A stretch of DNA of 64,000 nucleotides. Origin: Dactylis glomerata. Its lineage: Eukaryota; Streptophyta; Magnoliopsida; Poales; Poaceae. The stretch is taken from positions 853,578 to 917,577 of the forward strand of contig QXEO01002093.1 in NCBI GenBank assembly GCA_007115705.1, given 5' to 3'. Shown here piece after piece: positions 20,417 to 30,312 of the stretch (position 1 is its first letter; each line of letters opens with the position of its first letter). A program made the position numbers and the translations under genes. The notes below the pieces were generated by a model that saw nothing but the letters and a program-made list of their open reading frames with translations, made no database searches and had not been told where the DNA came from.

Positions 20417-23227
20417 GTGCGTGGTAAGGCCGATCCCTGCGATCGGCCACAAAAAATAAAAAGCAGTGATCTTACGACAAGCATGTCATGTAGTCGTAGT
20501 AGGGAGATTCCCTACCATTGTAGAGCACAAATAAGTTGTAAACCTTCCTTGAGTAATGCAATCAAAAAGGGGGCCGATTCCGGCAATCGGCCCAAATTAT
20601 CCTCACCAAACTTTTGGCCTGTGTTCAGCATCGATTTGGCAGGTGACGGAAAGCTGGGGTATGGGTTTACATCCGCTGATGAGCTAGAGGAGATTGACAT
20701 CGGTCCTGGGGATAAGCCACGACCGACATTTATCAGCAAAAAGTTAGATCCGAATCTGCGGGGTCCGATGATAGCTTTGTTGAAAGAATATCCAGATTGC
20801 TTTGCCTGGGACTATACGGAGATGCCCGGGTTAGACAGGAGCATCATTGAGCATCGGCTCCCGCTTAAAAAAGGGTTTCGGCCATTCCAGCAGCGAGCAC
20901 GACAGATGAAGGCCGAAATTTTAGAGGAAGTCAAGAAAGAGATCGAGAAAATGTTAAAAGCTGGGTTCATCAGGCCATGCAGGTATGCTGAGTGGATTTC
21001 TAGTATCGTACCTGTAGAGAAAAAGGATGGCCGATGGCGTGTTGCCATAGATTTTCGGGATCTTAATAGAGCCACTCCAAAGGATGAGTATCCGATGCCG
21101 GTAGCAGAGACATTGATCAACGCAGCTGCTGGTCATAAGGTCTTGAGCTTTATGGATGGCAATGCTGGTTACAATCAAATTTTTATGGCTCCAGAAGATA
21201 TACACAAGACTGCATTCAGAGTCCCAGGTTCGGTGGGGTTGTTTGAATATGTAGTCATGACATTTGGACTGAAGAATGCCGGCGCCACATACCAAAGAGC
21301 CATGAATTACATTTTCCATGATCTGATTGGCAAGCTGGTGGAGATTTATATCGATGACGTGGTAGTCAAGTCTGCTTCAGTACAAGGACACTTGGACGAT
21401 CTGCGACGCGTCCTGGACCAAACCAGAAAATTCGGGCTACGGATGAATCCAAAGAAGTGTGCCTTCGGTGTGACGGCCGGTCAGTTCTTGGGTTTCTTGG
21501 TCCATGAACGCGGAATTGAGATCGGCCTGGCATGGGCTATGTTTTTCGATGGATCGGCTTGTGATGATGGTTGCGGCATCGGCATTCTACTCGTGTCGCC
21601 CCGGGGGGCAACATATTCCTTCTCCATCAGGCTATCTACCCCTTGCACCAACAATGTCACTGAGTATGAGGCAATACGCAAGGGAATGGAGTTGCTCATT
21701 GAAGCCGGAGCAGAAGTAGTGGAACTTTTTGGAGACTCCAAATTGGTGATTTCCCAACTCACGGACGAATACAAGTGTGAGAGCGAGTCACTCTTCCCAT
21801 TATGGTTGCAATGCCGTGAGCTGATGGCACAGTTCAGGTATCTAAACTTTAACTGGATCCCGCGGTCGCAGAATACCGAGGCGAATGATCTTGCACAGAT
21901 GGCTTCAGGCTACAAGGACATAGTAGATGGAACTGATGTTCAGGTACAGTTCCTGGAGGCGGACGACTGGAGAGCCGATATCTTCAATTACTTGAAAGAT
22001 TCGGCTCGGGGGGCACCTAAACGGATAAGGTACAAGGCCATGAAGTATGTGCTTATTGGGGATGACATGTTCTACAGGACTTTGGAAGGGTTACTGCTCA
22101 AATGTCTGGGGCCAACCGAGGCAAATCGGCTTCTACACGAGGTACACGAAGGCGCCTGTGGAACTCGCCAATCGGCTCACAAGATGAAATGGTTGATCAG
22201 GCGATCAGGGTTTTATTGGCCCACCATGCTTGAGGACTGTTTTAAGTACTATAAAGGGTGTCAAGCATGTCAGAAATTCGGGAAGATTCAGATGGTACCT
22301 GCATCAGCGATGAACCCCATCATCAAGCCTTGGCCATTCCGAGGTTGGGGCATGGATATCATTGGCAAGATCAATCCTCCATCAAGCAAAGGCCACATGT
22401 GGATTTTGGCCATTACGGATTATTTCACTAAATGGGTGGAAGCCGTCCCTATGAAGTCAGTAAACTCGAAGGATGTTATCAATTTCGTGAAAGAACATGT
22501 CCTTCATAGATTCGGGATTCCCCAAACTATCACGACCGATGGAGGTTCGGTCTTCATTTCTCACGAGTTTAGAGAGTTCTGCGAGGACACGGGAATTAAG
22601 CTGATCCGATCATCTCCATACTATGCTCAAGCAAATGGACAAGCTGAAGCGTCCAATCAGAGCCTTATCAAGCTGATCAAGAGAAAAATCGATGAGCACC
22701 CTAGGCGTTGGCACGAGGTTTTGTCAGAAGCTTTGTGGGCTTATCGCATGTCATGTCATGGAGCGATAAAAACCTCGCCATACCATCTAGTCTATGGACA
22801 AGAAGCCATATTGCCATGGGAGATTACGGCTGGATCGAGACGTGTCACTTTTCAGGACGATCTAACAACCGAAGAATATGCAGCCCTGATGAGTGACAGT
22901 GTTGAGGATTTAACTGAACTTAGGCTGTGGTCGCTCGAGAAAATTAAAGAGAACAAAGCCAAGGTAGCTCGTGCATATAATAAGAAGGTGAGACCAAAGG
23001 AGTTCCACGTTGGTGATCTGGTATGGGAAGCTGTATTGCCATTGGGAACTAAGGATGCAGCATACGGTAAATGGTCTCCAAGTTGGCACGGGCCATACAG
23101 GGTCGACCAAGTTTTAAGGGGCAACGCGTACATGCTTGAGGAGCTGGACGGTGTGAAATTCCCAGTGGCTGTTAACGGTCAGCATCTCAAGAAATATTTC
23201 CCAAGCATGTGGGATGATGGACAGTGA
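20417..23227 (+). CDS. pol of element E: reverse transcriptase, RNase H and integrase, with an internal in-frame loss
   Basis: Reverse transcriptase runs from about residue 140 with IDFRDLNRAT and the catalytic YIDD at 311-314. At residue 370 (base 21527) the palm/thumb sequence ends and jumps to an RNase H-like domain (FFDGS D378, E417, D440, D491), so the connection region and the first RNase H usual in Tat elements are missing. The surviving RNase H looks like the archaeal-type copy. Integrase follows with a Cys-x2-Cys zinc motif (615-618) and the catalytic triad D647, D708, E744, ending in a GPYRVDQV-type tail. The frame stays open. The first 60-70 codons look non-homologous, so the true start is uncertain. 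The enzyme would copy RNA and insert DNA, but this copy is probably impaired. Confidence 0.85.
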   Translation: MRGKADPCDRPQKIKSSDLTTSMSCSRSREIPYHCRAQISCKPSLSNAIKKGADSGNRPKLSSPNFWPVFSIDLAGDGKLGYGFTSADELEEIDIGPGDKPRPTFISKKLDPNLRGPMIALLKEYPDCFAWDYTEMPGLDRSIIEHRLPLKKGFRPFQQRARQMKAEILEEVKKEIEKMLKAGFIRPCRYAEWISSIVPVEKKDGRWRVAIDFRDLNRATPKDEYPMPVAETLINAAAGHKVLSFMDGNAGYNQIFMAPEDIHKTAFRVPGSVGLFEYVVMTFGLKNAGATYQRAMNYIFHDLIGKLVEIYIDDVVVKSASVQGHLDDLRRVLDQTRKFGLRMNPKKCAFGVTAGQFLGFLVHERGIEIGLAWAMFFDGSACDDGCGIGILLVSPRGATYSFSIRLSTPCTNNVTEYEAIRKGMELLIEAGAEVVELFGDSKLVISQLTDEYKCESESLFPLWLQCRELMAQFRYLNFNWIPRSQNTEANDLAQMASGYKDIVDGTDVQVQFLEADDWRADIFNYLKDSARGAPKRIRYKAMKYVLIGDDMFYRTLEGLLLKCLGPTEANRLLHEVHEGACGTRQSAHKMKWLIRRSGFYWPTMLEDCFKYYKGCQACQKFGKIQMVPASAMNPIIKPWPFRGWGMDIIGKINPPSSKGHMWILAITDYFTKWVEAVPMKSVNSKDVINFVKEHVLHRFGIPQTITTDGGSVFISHEFREFCEDTGIKLIRSSPYYAQANGQAEASNQSLIKLIKRKIDEHPRRWHEVLSEALWAYRMSCHGAIKTSPYHLVYGQEAILPWEITAGSRRVTFQDDLTTEEYAALMSDSVEDLTELRLWSLEKIKENKAKVARAYNKKVRPKEFHVGDLVWEAVLPLGTKDAAYGKWSPSWHGPYRVDQVLRGNAYMLEELDGVKFPVAVNGQHLKKYFPSMWDDGQ

Positions 23228-23343
23228 AATATGGGGGCCGATACATGAAATCGGCCAGTAAAAAAATATATCCAGATTAATATTTCCCAAGCATGTGGGA
23301 TGATGAACAGTGAAATATGGGGGCCGATACATGAAATCGGCCA
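23193..23343 (+). repeat. 65-bp tandem duplication across the pol stop codon
   Basis: Bases 23193-23257 recur at 23279-23343 with one mismatch (GG to GA near the stop), 21 bases apart. Each copy holds the last pol codons, the stop, and a GGCCGAT..ATCGGCC inverted pair. Confidence 0.9.
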
Positions 23344-23428
23344 AATAAATAAATAAAAAAAACAATGCACAGCCATCGACTCTCGAGGTTCAGACTGTTA
23401 CGAGCAGGTGTCAGGTTACATGAATAAG

Positions 23429-26308
23429 CTACTGAAGGAATGCCTCGAAGGCACGGAGGGCGTCAGCACGGACACGATCCACCTCGGCGATCTCGGCTTC
23501 GTCATCATCGTCCTTGCCCGTCACTAGCTGCTTGCTCAGGGCACGTATTTCTGCCAGATCAGTCTTTAGTTGAGCTTTGAGGCCTTCTGCTTCGTCTTGG
23601 GAGCGGGCGATGAATGCTTCCTTGTCATGAATGAGCTTTTTAGTCGCCCGGACCTTCTCTTCGAGGTCTTCCAATTCCTTTTTTAAGGATGCAAGCTCGG
23701 CGGTGCTGACAGAGGTGTCAGTTTTGGCATCCAGAGACGCCTTTTTCTCATTGAGCCGCTGACATTTGGCTGCAATATCGGCCTTCAGTGGGAGTTGGGC
23801 GTGGCGTAGATTGATCCTCTCACGAGCCAACTTCACCCTTGACCCGTAGAAAGACAGAGTCACAACTGGCCAAAGCTTCACCTGCAATGCTACCGGGAGT
23901 TGGTCCTTGATTTCGTCAAGAACACTCTTCACCTCTTCAGAACCCTCGACCAACTTCTCGATTGGGGAGGACAGCAAGGCTTTGAGACGCTGGAATTGAG
24001 GTAGAACAGCGCTTGCTCGTGGTTCATCGTTGGCGGCAGAGGGAGCTGGTTCGATGGATTCAGGGTCGAACGTCAGCAAGCCTGAGATATCACAACCCTG
24101 GCAGGCAGAAGTGGCGTCAATATGCGTCAAACAGGGAAGGATGAGTCGAAAGAAGCGAACATACCTCTCCTGAGATCAGGGGGATAGCCGACAGCGAGAC
24201 AATCGGCTCGTGTGTTGTTGTTGAGGGCTTGGCCAGATTGGCAACCGTTTCATCTTCACCTTCAGGGATTACTAGCTCCAGGCTTGCGGAAGGCATCGGA
24301 TTTTCCCCGACTTTCCCACTAGAAGTGTCATTTGTCTGCATGAAAGGTGCTTAGCCGATGTGAATAGCAATGAATCGGCATAAAAAAGGAGTGGTAAGAG
24401 TATGGAGGATAATTACTTTCGAAGCCTCCTGGCTCGAAGAAGAAGTTTGCAGTCCCTTGCGAGCCCTCTTGGGGCTCACAACTTGCCCCGCCTCGACTGC
24501 TGCTCGGGGGGCAACAGGTTCAGGAACAGGCCTTTTCCTGGAAGCCGATGGTGGCACATCTGGCTGGCTCGGTGTGGTGGTTCTCTCAGAGTCTGCTGAG
24601 CTTGAATCTCCTCGATTGGATTGTGTTTCCTCGCTGGAGGTGTCTTCGATGGAGACCTGTAAGAAAGGGAGAGTTGGTAAGCACAAGCATGTTTACAAAG
24701 ATAAATGAGATCAACCAAGGCATGAATCAGCGTACGTGCGAGCTCTCTGGAGAAGGGCTCCGGCGCCTCAAAGTTTTTTTGGCCACTACCTTCCTCACCG
24801 CCGTTCTTGTTTTAGTTGGAACTCGGGAGGCAGCTGACCCGGAAGTTGCTTGGCTCTTGGAAGCCGATTTTGGTGATATCGGCTGGTTCTGCATCACGAC
24901 CTGTTTCAAAGGTGGCGAGTTTTTACAGAAAAGGACCACAGGAGCTGGTGGGAGGAATTCGAAGGGGGAGCCATCCTCGTTAGTAGGTTCTGGACCATCT
25001 TGTTGCTGCAAGGAGACAGAGCAGGATATTAAAAGAATCGTCCTGAGCTGCATCAAGAAAATTTACAAGTAGCAGTACCTGTTCTACAGGGATGTCATAT
25101 TCAGCATCGAGCTGTTCCAGCAATGGTCCCAGAGCTCTCCTGAAGGCATGAGTCTTCCACATCGACCACCAGTTCTCAAAACCATCGGTTGATGAAGCGA
25201 AAGTGAGGTTGTTAGGAATTGGGATGGTCAGAGCATCGAAGAAAGAATAACACCTCTGACTGGTGAGAGGGTCGGGCAGGTCAGCTCTGCTCTCTGTGAG
25301 GTGGTGGAGAAAGAAATGAGGAGGTACTTGCCCAAGGCCAAATTGCCGAGCTGCTACGACCGGCTGGTAGAACTCGTATCCAGGCTTGATTATTCTGTTG
25401 GATGTGCTCATGCCAACTGGGAGGAAGCAGGGACGGATCACGGTGGAGAATAGTTGCCGAGTGCTAGTGTCATCGGCAAAGTTGTCCAGCCTGAAGGAGA
25501 TTGGATTTTCAAAATTTTCTGATTCCTCCGTGTAAGGAAAGAAGATAGGATTGTCCAGGCCTTGGAAGAAAATGCTAAACCACTTGGATGCTTCATGAGG
25601 GATCAGTTTACTACCTGGCAGGCTATACAGAGCTTGGCCGTAGCTGGTGCATCGGATCTGCTTCCCTTTGGCATCTGGAAAGGTGCAACTTGCCAAAAGG
25701 GGGAAGTTTGGGATATGGTTTTGAAAGTACAGCTGAGCCCATAGTTGAATAAACCACCAAGGACCTCCTGTTTTGACTGCTATGTGGGAGGATAGTTTGA
25801 CAGACATCAACTGGAGATATCGATAGACTTCTCCAAGGAACAGTTTGCCGATGCCAAGTTGAGTGCCTCTGGCAAGTTCATAGGCCAAGGAGAGATAATT
25901 CTTGGTTGGGGCAAGGGAAGGGCCACAGAATATGAAATGTTCCAGCCAGAAATTGAGGAAGGCCGTGTGTTCTTTCTCTGTGACAGGGCCCTTAGTTTTC
26001 ATGTGGCTTCGAAGATAAGCACCCCAGCTCGTGCAATCTGTTTTGGAAGAAAGCTCGAAGGGGATTCTGTTTGCCTCGCAAGAGATCAGATGGGCAGGAC
26101 TAGATTCTGTACGGGGGCCAAGGCAGAGAGAATTTGGGAGAGAAGGATGCGGTAGCGGAATGTCTGAAACCTAAAATTTTAATGATGGGATAAAGCATTA
26201 ATTCAGGTGTTTGCTATTAATTCTAGCACCGAGCTCGGATTGCGAGGAACAGTGAAGGATTACCTTCAGACCGGAGACCGCTGTGTTGGCGCTGGACGAT
26301 TCCGCCAT
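23429..26308 (-). CDS. Antisense six-exon plant-mobile-domain gene of element E (about 828 aa)
   Basis: Exons on the minus strand: 26308-26264, 26170-25079, 25005-24736, 24656-24417, 24335-24165 and 24097-23429. All introns are GT..AG and all exon lengths divide by three, so every junction is phase 0 and the joined frame has no stop. The first ATG (26308) follows an AAACCCTAG leader. Exon 2 holds an aminotransferase-like plant mobile domain, with WGAYLRSHM, FLNFWLEHFIFCG and WWFIQLWAQLYF. Exons 3-5 are serine/proline-rich with basic patches (KKTLRRR, KRARKG) that may direct it to the nucleus. Exon 6 is a long coiled coil (LASLKKELEDLEEKV). Arabidopsis relatives MAIN and MAIL1 act in silencing and genome stability; copies in transposons are known, but their role is not. 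The exon model is mine, by eye. Confidence 0.75.
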
Positions 26309-26747
26309 CTAATTTGCCGGCGGAGATGGATCTATGCGGTGGGGAATCTAGGGTTCGTGTCGCCGTCAGCCCGATTTGTTCAATGAGGCAATTTGGAGAT
26401 CTGAGTTAGCCTTTTTGAAGATGGTTGCAGGTTACCGTTGAAATTGGAAAGTGACCGCTCAGATTTGTCTAAATAAGCGACCGAGTTTGACCTTGCCAAC
26501 GTTTGTGGGAAAAGCCGATGTGTTGCCATCGGCTCTTTGGGCTTTGACTTGGTTGATCATATCAAGCGTGGTATGGTGAAAGCCGATTCGTTACTATCGG
26601 TTTTTGGAACGTTGACCTATTTGACTATCGGCAAAATCAAATTGGGAAAAGCAAGCTTTGTTGATTCCAAAGACGGTTGTTTACAATGAAGCCGATTGCT
26701 TACAAAATGGAGATCTACTACTAGTACTACTACTACTAGTTCCTAAT
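26309..26747. other. Upstream region of the plant-mobile-domain gene
   Basis: Contains the presumed leader (AAACCCTAG on the minus strand near 26350), a TATA-like CTTATTTAG near 26475, and several short GCCGAT..ATCGGC hairpins (for example 26513-26536). No coding region recognised. Confidence 0.5.
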
Positions 26748-27248
26748 CTAGAAGGCGGCGTCGTCGTCGTCGCCGTTGCCATTGCCGCCGCCGTCTTCGC
26801 TGTCATCGGCGCTGCTGCCGGCGTAGTCCTCACCGCTGCTGCTGAAGTTGTCAGCGGGGGCCTCCTCGTCCTCGTCGTCGTCGTCGGTGTCCTCGCTGGA
26901 CCCGGCGCGGAAGCGCTTCACCGGCAGGTATTCGTCGGAGGAGGTGTCCTCCTCTGCTTCTTCCTCATCATCGGAAGAGCCGATGTCCTCGCCCCAGGAC
27001 ACGGCGTCGTCGGCGCTCTCCGCCTCCAGTTCCCCGTCGATGAGGAGTTGGAGGTCCTCCTCGCCGTCGGTCAGGGACTCGTCGTCCTCTGACTGGGCGG
27101 CGAAGTCCCAGTCTCTCTCGTCCCACCATTGTGGGGCGAGAGCTTCGTACGCCGCCATTGGCGGGTGCTCCGGCGTCGGTTCCCGGTTGACGGAGTCGGA
27201 GGATTGGAAGGAAAGGCCGGATGTGTTGGAGGAAGAAGAGAAGGCCAT
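26748..27248 (-). CDS. Antisense acidic ORF of element E (166 aa)
   Basis: A single open frame ending at 26748. The ATG at 27248 (MAFSSSS) is preferred over the one at 27296, which lies only about 10-20 bases from a TATA-like box. The protein is extremely acidic and serine-rich, with runs such as DDEEEAEED and EDTDDDDEDEE and one basic KRFR island. It has no recognised domain. Such composition is seen in histone-binding or chromatin-associated proteins, but composition alone does not show function. It could also be a first gene of the same antisense unit as the mobile-domain gene. The serine-rich frame on the other strand over the same bases is its shadow. Confidence 0.55.
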   Translation of the reverse strand: MAFSSSSNTSGLSFQSSDSVNREPTPEHPPMAAYEALAPQWWDERDWDFAAQSEDDESLTDGEEDLQLLIDGELEAESADDAVSWGEDIGSSDDEEEAEEDTSSDEYLPVKRFRAGSSEDTDDDDEDEEAPADNFSSSGEDYAGSSADDSEDGGGNGNGDDDDAAF

Positions 27249-27305
27249 GGCGGAGGAAGAGGGTTTTTTGGCTATTGGAGAAGAATGAGGATGCAAATGG
27301 TTCGG

Positions 27306-27316
27306 ATAGATTTAAA
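27306..27316 (-). promoter_or_regulatory. TATA-like box for the acidic antisense ORF
   Basis: On the minus strand TTATTTAAATC lies about 60 bases upstream of the ATG at 27248. Confidence 0.4.
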
Positions 27317-27510
27317 TAAGGGGAATAGTGGAAGATGGTTCAATGCCATAGCGGTTTTTGAGAATGTGGTGCCAGAGTTGTCAAATCGTGTACTGCGGAG
27401 AAGTTGAGAAGGCGAGGCATCATGATGAGGAGGCGATATGACGGTTCTGCTCTGCAACGCGTGACCCGATGAAGAAAAAATAGAGTGGTTTTGGAATTAT
27501 TATTGCCAAA
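27317..27510. other. Element E spacer before the polypurine tract
   Basis: No gene seen. This is the region between the antisense promoter and the 3' LTR. Confidence 0.5.
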
Positions 27511-27524
27511 ACCAGGGGGGCATG
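27511..27524 (+). other. Polypurine tract of element E
   Basis: ACCAGGGGGGCATG directly precedes the 3' LTR start at 27525. Confidence 0.7.
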
Positions 27525-28655
27525 TGTTATCGCCATATTTTGGCCAAATGAGGAGATGGGCCGTAATCAAGATGGGCTTGAAGGCTGGATCGGCCTTGCG
27601 CGTGGATTTGGGCTAATTGCCCGTGTATCTGTATGTTATGATAGATTACGTTTCGGTTTAAACAAGAGATAGAGTTGTTAGGTTTATTCCAAAGATAGAA
27701 AGTCTCCGGACTATAAATGTGTACCTAGGGTTATTGAGAAAGGAGGACGATCACGTTCACGACAAACACAATCTCGGCGCATCGCCACCCCTTGTTTCGA
27801 GGGTTTCTTTCAGGTAAGTGTCGTGCTGCCTAGATCGCATCTCGCGATCTAGGCAGCATCTGCTTATGTGTTATTTGGTGTTGCTCGTACTGAAGCCTTG
27901 TTGATGGCGAGTAATACTGTTATCATAGATCTGTTTGGGCTAGCATCGGTGCTTTTGGTTATGTTTGCTTAATCATGCTGCCCCTAGAGATCTCGCTGCC
28001 TTTGCATCTATTTTGGGTGTAAGGGCAGCATCTTGCTTGATCTTTATTCAGTCGATTCAATCTGTCATAGTTGTTCCTTGTTCTCCAAGGATTAGTTTGA
28101 TATCCGCATGGTTAGGCCTCACAAACGGGTTGAACGATCCAGTAGTACGTAAGGATATGGTTTGCCAATTCGAGAGGAGTTGTTCCGGGAATTGACTCTA
28201 CGTTGGTTTTTGGCCTCCTCTAGGGTTAGTTTTCTGTTATCTTTCGTATCTACCAGGCTCAATTACGTGTGGGATGTTCCAATTATGTGGTGAAAGCGTT
28301 AAACTGTCGTAGATCGATTTGACTTGTATTGATAAAGCAAAACCCCATGTTATCGTAGATCCAATGCAGATCCATGGGACAATCGGCTACATGAGCCGAT
28401 TCACAGGGAAACCTGAGAGCCGATCGAGGCTCGTATTTAATGTTTACGTGTCTGCCATGCAGGAAACTAATCGAAGCAATCCATCACCTTCCTGATCAGG
28501 TATAGGTCAGGTGGCACGCCCTTGCATCAGCCAGGACGTGTGCCGGAGTTTTGCGGGCCGTTGCCCGAGGGACCAGGGCCCACCAGCAGTTCTGGGAGCC
28601 TCCCGGCTCTTCGTGTTGCTCGTCGCTGCTCGCCGGTGGGTTTTGACAGGCAACA
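27525..28655 (+). repeat. 3' LTR of element E
   Basis: 1131 bp, nearly identical to 15997-17128; ends GGCAACA followed by GGGTG. Confidence 0.95.
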
Positions 28656-28660
28656 GGGTG
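28656..28660. repeat. Target-site duplication of element E, right copy (GGGTG)
   Basis: Matches 15992-15996. The coding frame of D's antisense gene resumes straight after it. Confidence 0.95.
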
Positions 28661-28929
28661 CTATTGCACTTTCTCTTGCACACAGTACAGACTTCGACTG
28701 GGAGAGGGTGAGCTCTCCCCATGGCCGCACCCGCGATGAGATAAAGGCTTTTTTCGAGAAGGCAAAGAAGTTGGCGCCTGTATTGGTGACAATTATTTCC
28801 CCTTCGGCATCCTCTGCGGCATCTGCTGCACCACCTCCAATGGCGGAAGATCCAGTGCCGCCGTCGACTTCTGGCGAGGAATTTGCCATGCCCTCTTCTG
28901 CCACGGAGCAAAATGCTGAGGTGGTGTAG

Positions 28930-29189
28930 ACTCGGCTTCTTTGTAGCTTTTAGTTTTCTCCTTTTGAACGTAAAAAACTTTAGTTGCGTGCAACCCGAGA
29001 ACCTTAGTCATAGGGTTGTGCTCTTATGTAAATATATCTTCTTATGAATTCCTGTGCTGCCTTTCTGAAATATTTCTTCTTCCTTTTCTTTGGCTTTCAG
29101 TTGATGCATATCGATGACCCTTTGACTTGCGGGCCTGCTCCTTTCTCTGCCAGTACGTTCAACTTGAGGATTCCGTTGCCTCCTAGTTG
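28930..29189. other. Element D spacer between two antisense remnants
   Basis: AT-rich, no coding region; probably the 3' untranslated part of the first remnant. Confidence 0.4.
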
Positions 29190-30020
29190 ATGCGATCAAT
29201 GCGCAGAATATTCTGCAAGGATTTCTGATCTTGAGGTTCGCTTGACTTCAGCCAAACGCCAAGCTCAGATGGCGTTTGATAAAGCTAGCAAAACTTCTGT
29301 CCTGACGAAGCAGGTATCAATTCTTGGCGATGAAGTGTCCAGCTTGATAGCAAAGATTTTGCATCATGAAAAATGCAATTCTTTTATTCTTGGTATCATG
29401 AAAAATGTTGCGATGTAAGTTTCCTCTCGACTATTTTTTTCCCTTTTGCTCCACTGCTACTTTTATGATATCCTTTGCCCTTGTAGGCACTTGCTTGGAT
29501 TTTGCTGCTGAAGATCGTCGGGTTGCCGAGCGAAGTGCGGCTCTAGAAAAAATGTCCGCAGGTGTTGAAAATTTATGGTCTGATCCTCGATGCCGGAGTG
29601 CTGTTGTATTGCTTTAGGACCGCGCTTAGCACATTGGCGAGGCAGTGGATGGCTGTAGGAGAGCTCTCGTAACTATGCACTCGGTCATGCTTCCTCGCAA
29701 TCCTCTGCTGCTACTTTCCCATTGCTTCTTGATGTTTTTAGATCCAGCCAGCGAATCCATCGGTTGATAGAACTGAACTTAGTGGCAGGTGCCAATTTTG
29801 CTCTTGGGTGGATATGCAAGTGGCAGCCAAGACTCAATTATAGTTCTATGTCACTGAGCTATCCTCCGGGTGGGGCAAGCCTTTGAGTACACTTAGAGAG
29901 TACCTTGCAGCCTGCCCGACGAATTATAGCCAGGCTGTTGCAAGAAGACTCCGCGTTTTTCCGTGAGTTTCACTACTTAGACCCTTTAGGTGTAGATGAT
30001 TCTGACAACCCGATGTTGTA
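29190..30020 (+). pseudogene. Second antisense gene remnant of element D (C-terminal part)
   Basis: Broken frames read as a coiled coil (ISDLEVRLTSAKRQAQ), then an exon after TTGTAG at about 29486 with LDFAAEDRRVAERSAALEK, then GCRRALVTMHSVMLPRN and an RIHRLIELNLVAGANFALGW segment. The last pieces resemble the C-terminus of the same gypsy-associated protein family as 13525-28929, but that gene already has its own stop at 28929. This looks like a tail of a second, related copy. Stops and frame changes are frequent. Confidence 0.5.
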
Positions 30021-30312
30021 AGATGTAAGTGGAACGCGAGAGTTTCTTTATTTCGTGACTGTACGTCTGAAACTTATTCTCAAAGCATTTTTGGTATGAG
30101 TCGTGCGTTCGCTGCATTTTCCCTTTGAAAGACTCGTAAACTCGAATATGAGGAACGCTTTGTCTTTATTATATCTGTAATGTAAGATACATGGGGTAAC
30201 CCAATAGATCCGGCCTATGACCTGTGTTCTGGATCTAGAGGGCATTGCCCCTGGTATAACTCGTGGCTTTTGCAGCCTTATCCTTCTACTCTATTTTATT
30301 GTGCTTTGATGA
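30021..30312. other. Element D spacer between the antisense and sense parts
   Basis: No gene recognised. Reverse transcriptase and integrase would normally lie on the minus strand here and are absent. Confidence 0.5.

Larger units (their letters stand above)
15997..28655 (+). mobile_element. Element E: Tat-lineage Ty3 retrotransposon with antisense cargo genes (12.66 kb)
   Basis: A complete insertion with LTRs of 1132 and 1131 bp, GGGTG at both ends, a primer site, gag-protease, pol, two antisense genes and a polypurine tract. By eye the LTRs differ at about five positions, including one T-run length change, so the insertion is very recent. It broke the antisense gene of element D. Pol has lost a middle segment (see pol), so the copy is probably not autonomous even though most frames are open. 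The motif GCCGAT and its complement ATCGGC are dispersed through the whole element. Confidence 0.95.
13525..28929 (+). pseudogene. Antisense multi-exon gene of element D (gypsy-associated Transposase_28-like/coiled-coil protein), split by element E
   Basis: Exon 1 (from 13525) encodes about 225 residues resembling the domain often annotated in grasses as putative gypsy-type transposon (Transposase_28), with SGYWVMF and LLHIACFVTLCE segments. Later exons, bounded by GT..AG, are about 14560-14866, 14952-15162, 15241-15313, 15398-15631 and 15727-15996, resuming at 28661 after element E and stopping at 28929. They encode an acidic serine-rich part, basic KKRKR and KRSKK patches, then an alanine-rich coiled coil. 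Breaks are frame changes near 14205 and 14290, an in-frame TGA near 14370, another near 15856, and E itself. The reading frame matches across E's GGGTG duplication. The role of such proteins is unknown. Orientation opposite to gag fits known Tat extra ORFs. Confidence 0.7.

Noticed and set aside
26848..27288. Serine-rich plus-strand ORF of 146 codons
   Set aside because: Complement of the acidic antisense ORF, whose GAC/GAG and TCC-rich codons keep the opposite strand open.
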